64,000 nt of DNA from Jeotgalibacillus aurantiacus (lineage in GTDB: Bacteria; Bacillota; Bacilli; Bacillales; Jeotgalibacillaceae). The notes beneath the pieces were generated by a model that saw only the letters and a list, made by a program, of their open reading frames with translations, was not told the DNA's origin and searched no databases. The stretch spans positions 682,001-746,000 of the forward strand of contig NZ_JACNMS010000001.1 of the NCBI RefSeq assembly GCF_020595125.1, in the 5' to 3' direction. Made by a program: the position numbers and the translations under genes. This document shows positions 57,498 through 64,000 of this stretch, one piece after another; the stretch's first letter is position 1, and each line of letters begins with the position of its first letter.

Positions 57498-57507
57498 GAC
57501 ATATGTC
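57498..57507. promoter_or_regulatory. Palindrome GACATATGTC between divergent genes (candidate Crp/Fnr operator)
   Basis: A perfect 10-bp palindrome within a longer imperfect one (AAGGACATATGTCTCTT) lies 57 bp upstream of the first YdcZ gene and 62 bp upstream of the DUF429 gene. It is a plausible target for the Crp/Fnr protein of the operon. A TATACT box (TTTTGTATACT) for the DUF429 gene follows it. Confidence 0.4.
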
Positions 57508-57568
57508 TCTTTTAAAAGCCGTCCGTTTTGTATACTAAAAGAAATTAAACAAAGAGAGGAATTTCCTT

Positions 57569-58216
57569 ATGATCATTATTGGCATTGATTTATCCGGTCC
57601 ATCCAACCATAAAGATACAGTCGCTGCTGCCTTTCAAGAAGAAAATGGGCGGCTGCAGCTGATGGATTTTATAAAAGGGGCTTCAGACGACATGATCCGT
57701 TCACTTGTAACGGAATGCCTGGAGAAAGATGAGGTTACGATCGGTCTGGATGCACCGCTATCGTATCAGGACGGCGGTGGGGATCGGGCGCAAGATAAAG
57801 CGATTAGGAATTTTATTAAAGAGAACGGATTATCAGGGAGCTCGATTATGACCCCGACCATGACCCGAATGGTGTATCTGACACTGAGGGGCGTTGCGCT
57901 TTCACGAAGTCTTGCTGCACTTGATACGAGTGATCGCTTGACCATCCTTGAGGTGCATCCCGGCGCTGCGATCGGCTTGCGTCTTGATGAGGATAAAAAG
58001 GAGCTTGCCCTGCGCTATAAAAGGGAGCCTGACGTGCGGACTGATATTGTTGATGCGTTGAGGCAATGGGGTTTAGGTGGGCTTTTAGAAATGACTGAAA
58101 CACATGAAATTGATGCCTGCGGCGCAGCACTTGCCGCGTGGAAATACACACAGGGAGAAGCTGTTTGGTGCTGGGACAAAAAATCAGCAGCACATCCGTT
58201 TAGGTTGTGCTGCTGA
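57569..58216 (+). CDS. DUF429 protein (predicted RNase H-like nuclease fold)
   Basis: A 215-residue DUF429 protein. The first strand carries the acidic motif IIGIDLSGPSNHKD, followed by VTIGLDAPLSYQ and LEVHPGAAIGLRL, giving the Asp/Glu positions of the RNase H-like fold, and DACGAALAAW near the end. A biochemical role is not established. AGAGG lies upstream of ATG 57569. The last codons encode a hairpin that acts as a terminator on the opposite strand. Confidence 0.82.
   Translation: MIIIGIDLSGPSNHKDTVAAAFQEENGRLQLMDFIKGASDDMIRSLVTECLEKDEVTIGLDAPLSYQDGGGDRAQDKAIRNFIKENGLSGSSIMTPTMTRMVYLTLRGVALSRSLAALDTSDRLTILEVHPGAAIGLRLDEDKKELALRYKREPDVRTDIVDALRQWGLGGLLEMTETHEIDACGAALAAWKYTQGEAVWCWDKKSAAHPFRLCC
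58178..58215 (-). terminator. Minus-strand terminator embedded in the DUF429 coding end
   Basis: A 9-bp perfect stem (58185-58193 with 58207-58215) is followed by TTTTTT on the minus strand. It would stop transcripts of the TVP38 gene after they have crossed array B. Confidence 0.7.
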
Positions 58217-58332
58217 GGGTGTTTGATTGAGATAGGATTGCTCATCTGGTTAGCTGGGAGTGGTGGGCTGAGTTCTGGAGGCGGGGAGTGGGGCTGGGAA
58301 CGAGGTGGGCGAGTGAGTGAGGCGAGGGTCGG

Positions 58333-58497
58333 CTATCGACAGAAATTACTCCTCTATCAACAAAAACAGGCGCGCTTACAACAGAATTCATGTCTCTAAC
58401 AACAACAATCCGTCTGCTAGCAACAGTTCTGCCTTTGCGGAGAAGGCTATCGACAGAAATCGCCTCCCTATCGACAGAAATAAGCTTGCTATCGACA
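58333..58497 (+). repeat. 21-bp periodic array B (core CTATCGACA)
   Basis: Eight clear cores start at 58333, 58354, 58375, 58396, 58417, 58447, 58468 and 58489. Steps are 21, 21, 21, 21, 30, 21 and 21, the same plan and nearly the same core as array A, 53 kb away. A ninth position (58510) is too degenerate to call. Upstream bases 58250-58330 are G-rich. This array fills most of the gap 58217-58548. Confidence 0.87.
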
Positions 58498-58548
58498 TTA
58501 TCTTACGGTCCTTCTCCGACTTTTTAAGGGGATCAGATGTGCTGCTGA

Positions 58549-59100
58549 CTATTCCAGCGACTCCATTTTATCATCGCTTAATTTTCCGATTATTTTATAC
58601 ACAATCAGCAGTACCAGAAATAAAACCGCTGTTCCATACCACGGAAGTTCATGAATCGCGCCTCCGAATGCTGTATAAATAACCGCCGGCGCAATAACAC
58701 CAAGCATGGAGTAGATCATATACTCTTTTCTGTTCTCGGTCATCTCCATCAAATAAAATGACAGCAGATGAAAATGTACAAATGGCATAATCCGAAGCAC
58801 CATAATCTGTCCCACAGACAAATGGCGGTTTGGCAGAACTTTTTCCTTCAGCTGAGACAGCTTATTTTTAAATGTAGGGAATTTATTAATCAGAACATAC
58901 GAAACAAAACTCATCAGCGTTAATCCGATAAACGATAAAATCGCACCCTCCACAAAGCCAAATAAAAGTCCTCCTGCCACACATACAAGAATGACAGGCA
59001 AAAAGACAAGAGGCCGGATTAGGTGAAGCAGCACAAATAAAACCGGCCCAAGCCAGCCAGTCTGCTCAATAAAAATCTGCCACTCCCTCAGCTCATCCAT
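58549..59100 (-). CDS. TVP38/TMEM64-family membrane protein
   Basis: A 183-residue VTT-domain protein (DedA-related) with about five hydrophobic segments. GGLLFGFVEGAILSFIGLTLMS and VLRIMPFVHFHLLSFYL are the recognisable family parts. Relatives act in lipid scrambling or undecaprenyl phosphate recycling. It is shorter than typical members (about 200-220). Start ATG 59100 has AGGAGG upstream. Array B lies just beyond its stop, on the opposite strand sense. Confidence 0.83.
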   Translation of the reverse strand: MDELREWQIFIEQTGWLGPVLFVLLHLIRPLVFLPVILVCVAGGLLFGFVEGAILSFIGLTLMSFVSYVLINKFPTFKNKLSQLKEKVLPNRHLSVGQIMVLRIMPFVHFHLLSFYLMEMTENRKEYMIYSMLGVIAPAVIYTAFGGAIHELPWYGTAVLFLVLLIVYKIIGKLSDDKMESLE

Positions 59101-59286
59101 CCGGGTTCCTCCTTTTTCTGCTTAGAATATTGAAATCTATTCATAGTGTATCAAGATGTACTGATAAATGGGGAGTTTTTGAGCATTTGAGTGATAGGAA
59201 AATCTGAATCGATTCATTTTCCATATATTAGTTTCAAGATAGGTCGTGTATGGTAAAATAGGATGGAAAATAAAGGAGGGTGTTGA

Positions 59287-59622
59287 ATGCCATTAGAACA
59301 GGAAATTCCCCACATGTTATCCATTGGGTTTATCACTGTCATGTCAATCATGATAATCACAACGCTTATCTTATGGACGAAAAATAAGCACCAAGGCAGG
59401 GCCTACAGTATGATATGCCTCCACCTGATGCTATTATCAACAGCATTTTATTTTTTTATGAATGCTGTTACCTATGATTACAGTCTGCCAATGTCCTCAG
59501 AAGAGAATTCGTTACAGATCGTTATAGCAGGCATCTGCTGGAGTTTAAGCATGGTCTTTCTTTTGTTGTCGATTATTTATTTTTCAGGGAAAAAGCGGAA
59601 ACAGGCGCAGCGATTGACTTAA
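59287..59622 (+). CDS. Small integral membrane protein of unknown function
   Basis: A 111-residue protein not recognised. Three hydrophobic helices (about 12-32, 40-60 and 78-100) end in a basic tail (GKKRKQAQRLT), suggesting an inside C-terminus. AGGAGGG is 6 nt from ATG 59287. A monocistronic unit that converges with the acyl-CoA synthetase gene. Confidence 0.7.
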   Translation: MPLEQEIPHMLSIGFITVMSIMIITTLILWTKNKHQGRAYSMICLHLMLLSTAFYFFMNAVTYDYSLPMSSEENSLQIVIAGICWSLSMVFLLLSIIYFSGKKRKQAQRLT

Positions 59623-59630
59623 AGATTAGA

Positions 59631-59664
59631 CAAAACCGGAACCACTCCAAAGAGTCAGTTCCGG
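59631..59664 (-). terminator. Terminator of the acyl-CoA synthetase gene
   Basis: An interrupted stem with outer arms 59636-59642 and 59658-59664 and an inner ACTC/GAGT pair, followed by TTTTG on the minus strand. Confidence 0.75.
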
Positions 59665-59678
59665 CTGCAGATCCATCC

Positions 59679-61340
59679 TTAATTTTTTCGCCCTTCGAAT
59701 GAAACAAGATCTCCGTCCCCAAGTTTCGCAAGTGATTGCTCACGAAGAACATACTTTTGAATTTTGCCTGATGCGGTCATCGGGTAGGTGTCTGTGAACT
59801 CGATGTAGCGCGGGATTTTGTGGTGGGAGATCTTTCCGCGACAGTAGTCTCTGAGCGCTTGTTCTTCGAGTTGTTCTCCCTCTTTCAAAATGACCCAAGC
59901 CATGAGTTCTTCGCCGTATTTTTCATCCGGGACGCCGACGACCTGTACGTCCTGGATGGCGGGATGCTGGTACAGAAATTCTTCAATTTCCCGTGGGTAA
60001 ATGTTTTCTCCGCCGCGAATGATCATGTCTTTGATGCGGCCGGTAATCGCCAGGTAGCCGTCTTCATCCATGACCGCAATATCTCCAGTATGCAGCCAGC
60101 CTTCTGCGTCAATCGCTGCACGGGTTGCTTCTTCGTTTTTATAATAGCCCTTCATAATCAGGTAGCCCCGCGTGCAAAGCTCGCCCGGTTCTCCGGTTGG
60201 AACCTCTTTGCCTGTCACAGGATCAATGACTTTCACTTCTACTCCCGGGTGCGGTTTGCCGACGGTTGCGACCCGTTTTTCAATCGCATCGTCCGGTTTT
60301 GTTTGCGTAATCACCGGAGAGGATTCGGTTTGGCCGTAGCAAATCGTAATTTCACTGGCACCCATATCATGGATGACCTTTTTCATCACTTCAATCGGAC
60401 ACGGAGAACCTGCCATAATACCCGTCCGCAACGAGGAAGTATCATAGTTTTTATAGTTTGGATGATTCAACTCCGCGATGAACATCGTTGGCACGCCATG
60501 GAGAACCGTGCAGCGCTCCTGTTCAACAGCCTGCAATACCTTTTCCGGCTCAAACTGCTCAAGCAGGATCATCGTGGAACCGTGGGTAACCGCCGCAAGC
60601 GTTCCAAGCACACAGCCGAAGCAGTGGAAAAACGGCACAGGAATGCATACCCGGTCCTCTGTCGTCAGCTTCATAAAATCCCCGATCAGCTGCGCGTTAT
60701 TGACGATGTTATGGTGAGTGAGCATAACTCCCTTAGGAAAGCCGGTCGTACCTGACGTATATTGAATATTGATCACGTCTTCAGGGTCCAGTGCGGCAAG
60801 GCTTGACTCAAGTTCCTCGTCCGTCACCTGCTGTGCAAATTGCTGGAATTCACGCCATGTGTAAATGCCCGGATAATCGTTGTCGCTCATCACAATGACA
60901 CGTTTCAGTTCAGGAAGCTTCGGACTATTGAGGTTTCCTTTTTCAGATCCGGAAAGCTCTGGGCAGACAGCGTTGATAATGTCTATGTATGAGGACCCTT
61001 TAAATTCTTCTCCTAATATCAGTGTTGTCGCATCTGACTGCTCCAGCAGATACGTCAGTTCAGCCTGCTGATAATTCGTGTTAACCGTTACGAGAACAGC
61101 TCCCATTTTACCGGTGGCGTACTGACTCAACAGCCACTCTCTCTTGTTATCTGACCAGATGGCCACGTGCTCCCCTTTTTTGATACCCGCACCAAGAAAC
61201 GCTTTTGCCAGTTCATCTGTTTCCTGATCAAATTCCTGATACGTTTTTCTGATCTTGTGCTCAGGATACACATACGCCTCCACATCCCCATATGAATGCG
61301 CCATTTCCTTTACGATTTGTCCAACCGTTTTATTCAGCAT
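59679..61340 (-). CDS. Acyl-CoA synthetase (AMP-forming, medium/long chain)
   Basis: A 553-residue ANL-family ligase that activates fatty acids. P-loop YTSGTTGFPKGVMLTH, GYGQ-type CYGQTESSP, the GWLHTGD motif and GRIKDMIIRGGENIYP hinge are all intact, and the C-terminal catalytic Lys is in MTASGKIQKY. It resembles Bacillus YngI. ATG 61340 (MLNKTVGQI) is 9 nt from GGAG; the upstream frame from 61415 is rejected. Followed upstream by an acyl-CoA dehydrogenase gene with its own terminator, so the two are separate units of fatty-acid breakdown. Confidence 0.9.
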   Translation of the reverse strand: MLNKTVGQIVKEMAHSYGDVEAYVYPEHKIRKTYQEFDQETDELAKAFLGAGIKKGEHVAIWSDNKREWLLSQYATGKMGAVLVTVNTNYQQAELTYLLEQSDATTLILGEEFKGSSYIDIINAVCPELSGSEKGNLNSPKLPELKRVIVMSDNDYPGIYTWREFQQFAQQVTDEELESSLAALDPEDVINIQYTSGTTGFPKGVMLTHHNIVNNAQLIGDFMKLTTEDRVCIPVPFFHCFGCVLGTLAAVTHGSTMILLEQFEPEKVLQAVEQERCTVLHGVPTMFIAELNHPNYKNYDTSSLRTGIMAGSPCPIEVMKKVIHDMGASEITICYGQTESSPVITQTKPDDAIEKRVATVGKPHPGVEVKVIDPVTGKEVPTGEPGELCTRGYLIMKGYYKNEEATRAAIDAEGWLHTGDIAVMDEDGYLAITGRIKDMIIRGGENIYPREIEEFLYQHPAIQDVQVVGVPDEKYGEELMAWVILKEGEQLEEQALRDYCRGKISHHKIPRYIEFTDTYPMTASGKIQKYVLREQSLAKLGDGDLVSFEGRKN

Positions 61341-61423
61341 CACCCGTGCTCCTTTCTCCCATTCATTCCCTTTTATATTATCACAACATTCAGACAAAAT
61401 AGATAGCGCTTTCATAAAATAGG

Positions 61424-61457
61424 AAAAAGGGGTCAGGCTTTATATCGCCTGATCCCC
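61424..61457 (-). terminator. Terminator of the acyl-CoA dehydrogenase gene
   Basis: A 10-bp stem with one bulge (61429-61438 with 61447-61457) is followed by TTTTT on the minus strand, about 60 nt past the stop at 61515. Confidence 0.78.
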
Positions 61458-61514
61458 CATGATGATGCCGAACTTTTCTACACAAAGCATACTGCCATCA
61501 AATTCATCCTGATG

Positions 61515-63083
61515 CTACAGCCAGTCACGATAAATGTCTGCAACAGCTAAGCTTCTTTCATCATCCGCACGTTCATAGGCATGCACGACAAACAGCAGAT
61601 CCGCCATCCTGCTGGCTACTTTGCGGGCATAATACGTCTGATGATTCTCACTTAAAGCCGTCAGTCGAATTAAGATCGACTCCAGCTCCTCTATTTTCAC
61701 ATCGATCATCCGCATCTTTTTTGATCCTAGCCTGCGTTTCAGATCCCGGATAAACACTTCATGAACATTGAACTTTTTAACGAGCCTTAATACTTCAAGC
61801 GCCAGGATATTTTCTGTTCCTTCCCACACCGTCAACACCTGTGCATCTCTTAACAGGCGAGGCGTCACAAAATCCTCTATATAACCGTTGCCGCCGTGCA
61901 TTTCGATGGCAGCGTGTGCAAAATCAATGGATTCCTTCGCCGTTCTCGATTTGATCAGGGCAATATACAGCCTGTTTAGCGCGATATCATCAAGCGTGAC
62001 GTGCACATCATCCCTGACCACCCGCTCAAACAGCTCAATGCTTTCAAATAAAGCAGACAGTTGTACTTCATGACGCACCTGCAGCTGTACCACGGTTTCC
62101 TGCATCATCGGAAAATCAATCAGCTTCTGGCCAAAAGCATCCCGTTCAGATACGTAAGCAAACCCCTCTTTAAGCGCACGCTTCATAATGCCAAGTGACG
62201 CAACACTGTTACAGATCCGCGACAGGTTCAATGCTTCCATCATGTAGTAAAATCCGCGGTCCGCTTCCCCAATCGGATACGCTTCTGATCCATTGAACTC
62301 CACTTCGCCGGATGGGACTGCGCGTACGCCAAGTTTATCCTTAAGCCTTCTGATCGTGATTTGATTCAGCTCACCATCCTGATTGCGCCATGGTACTAAA
62401 AACAGACTCAGTCCCCGTGTCCCTTCAGGTGCACCTTCCATTCTCGCCAACACTGTTGCAACTCCTGCCTGCCCTGCGTTCGAGGCAAAGTATTTCTCAC
62501 CAAACAGCCGGTATACGCCGTCCTCTTTCACCGCTTTAACTACATTTGCTCCTACATCAGAGCCACCCTGCCTCTCCGTTAGAAAGGTGGCACCTTCATA
62601 AAGCTCCACCTCTCCAGTAGACAAAACGTGCGGGAGAAAATGGTCCTTCAACTCCTGATCCGCATAGTGATCCAGCAGATAAGCGGTTGCCATCGTCAGC
62701 GTCACTGGGCAATAAAAGCCCGCCTCCGTCTGAGATAATAAATAGCCCTGTGCAAAGCTGTAGACGTAATTACCCTTCTGCTTTAATTCAGGAATTTCTT
62801 TATGCGGATAAGCGGCAATGCCTGTGTCGTATGCTTCCTTCACAGTTTGCTTATACCCTTCATTCACCCACACCTTTGACACGTCATTTCCCATTTTGTC
62901 ATAACGGATCAGCCTCGGCTGGCCTTCACGATCCGTATAGGCTGCCCGCTCATCCCAGGCACCATAGCATTTATCATAAAAATCCTTTAAATGCGTAATA
63001 GCATACTCATAAAATTCCGGAGACAGCTTCTTTTTTAAAATGTCCGTAAGAAGCTGTTCATTCTCGACAAATGATGACATCAT
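61515..63083 (-). CDS. Acyl-CoA dehydrogenase (AidB-like)
   Basis: A 522-residue flavoprotein. YEGATFLTERQGGSDVGAN and YRLFGEKYFASNAG are the FAD and substrate-binding signatures of the AidB/isovaleryl group, and AIEMHGGNGYIEDFVTPRLLRDAQVLTVWEGTENI (read in parts, IEMHGGNGY and VWEGTENI) marks the C-terminal domain. The extra C-terminal helices place it nearer AidB-like than short-chain enzymes. ATG 63083 or 63080 both follow AGGGG. Probably oxidises branched or unusual acyl-CoAs. Confidence 0.87.
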   Translation of the reverse strand: MMSSFVENEQLLTDILKKKLSPEFYEYAITHLKDFYDKCYGAWDERAAYTDREGQPRLIRYDKMGNDVSKVWVNEGYKQTVKEAYDTGIAAYPHKEIPELKQKGNYVYSFAQGYLLSQTEAGFYCPVTLTMATAYLLDHYADQELKDHFLPHVLSTGEVELYEGATFLTERQGGSDVGANVVKAVKEDGVYRLFGEKYFASNAGQAGVATVLARMEGAPEGTRGLSLFLVPWRNQDGELNQITIRRLKDKLGVRAVPSGEVEFNGSEAYPIGEADRGFYYMMEALNLSRICNSVASLGIMKRALKEGFAYVSERDAFGQKLIDFPMMQETVVQLQVRHEVQLSALFESIELFERVVRDDVHVTLDDIALNRLYIALIKSRTAKESIDFAHAAIEMHGGNGYIEDFVTPRLLRDAQVLTVWEGTENILALEVLRLVKKFNVHEVFIRDLKRRLGSKKMRMIDVKIEELESILIRLTALSENHQTYYARKVASRMADLLFVVHAYERADDERSLAVADIYRDWL

Positions 63084-63170
63084 CTCGCCCCTTTCCCCAC
63101 ATTATTTCCCGGGTAATTTATTGTTATTTTATCATGAAGAGACTGTGAATGAATGGCGATTCATTCTTTT

Positions 63171-63204
63171 CGCAAGAAAAAACTGCGGACCATTTCGCAG
63201 TTTT
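63171..63204 (-). terminator. Terminator of the small-membrane-protein pair
   Basis: A 10-bp stem (63177-63186 with 63195-63204) with a TTTTTTCTTG tail on the minus strand. Confidence 0.83.
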
Positions 63205-63209
63205 TCTTT

Positions 63210-63485
63210 TCACTCTACCGGACCTTTCCCATTCAAATCCGCTTCTATGTTATCTACATATTTTTTCGCTTCCACAAGCCCGAGCCCCGAATGTTCTCTC
63301 ACAAACTTCACAATAGCCACCTTATCCTGACCAGCCTTTAAGCGGTCAATAATCATCCGCTCAAGCTTCTGATCCTGCACGAGGTTATCGGCAACCTGCT
63401 GCTGCAGTTTTTTATTGCTGTTAAATAAAACTCCGATAATTAAAGCTGCTGCTATGAGCACAATGATTAATGATAAATCTCCCAA
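63210..63485 (-). CDS. Membrane-anchored protein with ribosomal L7/L12 C-terminal-like motif
   Basis: A 91-residue protein. One transmembrane helix (about 3-22), a helical linker (about 25-48), then KVAIVKFVREHSGLGLVEAKKYVDNI, which matches the pattern of the L7/L12 C-terminal domain (KxxVIKxVRExTGLGLKEAK). The start is TTG 63485, 7-9 nt from GGGGTG. It is co-oriented with the 63-residue membrane protein upstream (6-nt gap). The function of such anchored L7/L12-like proteins is unknown. Confidence 0.68.
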   Translation of the reverse strand: MGDLSLIIVLIAAALIIGVLFNSNKKLQQQVADNLVQDQKLERMIIDRLKAGQDKVAIVKFVREHSGLGLVEAKKYVDNIEADLNGKGPVE

Positions 63486-63491
63486 CTGTCG

Positions 63492-63683
63492 TCACCCCTT
63501 ATTAGAAAATGTGTCAGAACCCTTTTTCATAATCGTCACAATGACAAAAATAATCGCCACGATATTCAACGCAAGCATGACCGTATAATAGATGGACCCG
63601 CTGCCACCTGCTAAATATGTGCCATAACTGATTGCATTCAAAAACAGTATTGTTAGTAAAATCCATCTCCACTTACGTTTCAT
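63492..63683 (-). CDS. Small two-helix membrane protein
   Basis: A 63-residue protein not recognised, with two hydrophobic helices (about 7-25 and 32-52) and charged ends (MKRKWR, KKGSDTFSNKG). It is followed after 6 nt by the L7/L12-like gene, so the two form a small operon. No known family is evident. Confidence 0.6.
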   Translation of the reverse strand: MKRKWRWILLTILFLNAISYGTYLAGGSGSIYYTVMLALNIVAIIFVIVTIMKKGSDTFSNKG

Positions 63684-63824
63684 TTTTTCACCACCACATT
63701 GATCTTTCTATTTTAACATACGGGGTATCGCTTAAATGGTTTCATTGCAAACATGAGCCGCCGTTTTTGATCCAATGCTTCATTTCAATCGTTTACTTTT
63801 TAAATTGATAGAGGAGGAATCACA

Positions 63825-64000
63825 ATGAAGAAAATAGGATGGTTATTGTTGCTGATGTTTATGCTTTTGCTCACAGCGTGTTCCAGTGAAGATACCTCAA
63901 CACCCGCGGATACCGAAGAAGATACGGCCACAGAGGAACAGGTGGAAATGGAGGATGAAGCATCTTCTGATGAAGGTATGATGGAGGATGAAGAGGCTTC
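63825..64000 (+). CDS. Lipoprotein, partial (C-terminus outside window)
   Basis: The first 58 residues are visible. The lipobox LLTACS follows a hydrophobic signal (MKKIGWLLLLMFMLLLTAC), so Cys19 would be lipidated and the protein anchored to the outer face of the membrane. The next 40 residues are highly acidic (EEDTATEEQVEMEDEAS), a linker typical of surface lipoproteins. GAGGAGGAA is 5 nt from ATG 63825. The functional domain lies beyond the window, so no role can be given. Confidence 0.8.
   Translation, partial: MKKIGWLLLLMFMLLLTACSSEDTSTPADTEEDTATEEQVEMEDEASSDEGMMEDEEA

Noticed and set aside
58317..58682. Plus-strand 121-codon frame with IDRN heptapeptide repeats
   Set aside because: It coincides with array B and overlaps the TVP38 gene; same reasoning as for array A.

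Overview
The window looks like chromosomal DNA of a spore-former-type Bacillota, close to Bacillaceae/Planococcaceae. Ribosome binding sites are strong AGGAGG types, GTG and TTG starts are common, GC is moderate, and the closest recognisable relatives are Bacillus proteins (KatE, DbpA/YxiN, large and small glutamate synthase, FetAB/YjkAB, GuaD, RlmN). I cannot name the genus from the sequence. No rRNA, tRNA or CRISPR array was seen.

Layout. 1-1.8 kb: an actin-like ParM gene, a small ParR-like gene cut by the window edge, and a repeat-rich, centromere-like region upstream. 1.8-9.2 kb: a Yip1 membrane protein, isoaspartyl dipeptidase with a YfcC carrier, the rRNA helicase DbpA and catalase KatE. 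9.4-11.1 kb: an IS3-family insertion sequence. 11.2-17.5 kb: glutamate synthase gltBD with a CcpA (cre) site upstream. 17.6-25.9 kb: a VTC/DUF4956 pair, glutathione peroxidase, a GDPD lipase-like enzyme, a quinone-type oxidoreductase, a lone AlbA_2 domain, an AIM24 protein, an SDR and a methyltransferase. 26-29 kb: a membrane GAF-GGDEF diguanylate cyclase and rlmN. 29.3-32.9 kb: a glycerate operon (kinase, GntP permease, CdaR-type regulator). 33-43.4 kb: a flavin monooxygenase, a 1222-residue secreted nuclease, an FAD oxidoreductase, a TetR regulator divergent from an ABC exporter, and guanine deaminase. 43.5-52.3 kb: a cyclic-di-GMP/exopolysaccharide-like locus made of a membrane glycoside-hydrolase-like protein, a GT2 synthase, a HEAT-repeat protein, an HPt-REC-GGDEF-REC protein and a secreted TIM-barrel-like protein under a c-di-GMP-I riboswitch. 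52.6-64 kb: FetAB, a thioredoxin, an MFS carrier, a YdcZ-Crp-YdcZ operon, DUF429, TVP38, an acyl-CoA synthetase, an acyl-CoA dehydrogenase and small membrane proteins.

The least explained feature is a family of seven intergenic arrays (called A-G here; 5.35, 58.33, 34.06, 9.41+11.0, 19.9, 21.2 and 52.4 kb). Each is about 165-190 bp, or two such copies in E. They are built from degenerate 7-10 bp cores repeated every 21 bp. In six arrays the 21-bp rhythm is broken once by a 30-bp step, normally after the fifth core. The core differs between arrays, but the spacing plan is shared, in arrays C and G down to a single 22-bp step after the 30-bp step. All lie just beyond gene 3' ends. The insertion sequence has split array D, and joining its halves restores nine cores. 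I know of no named element with this plan.
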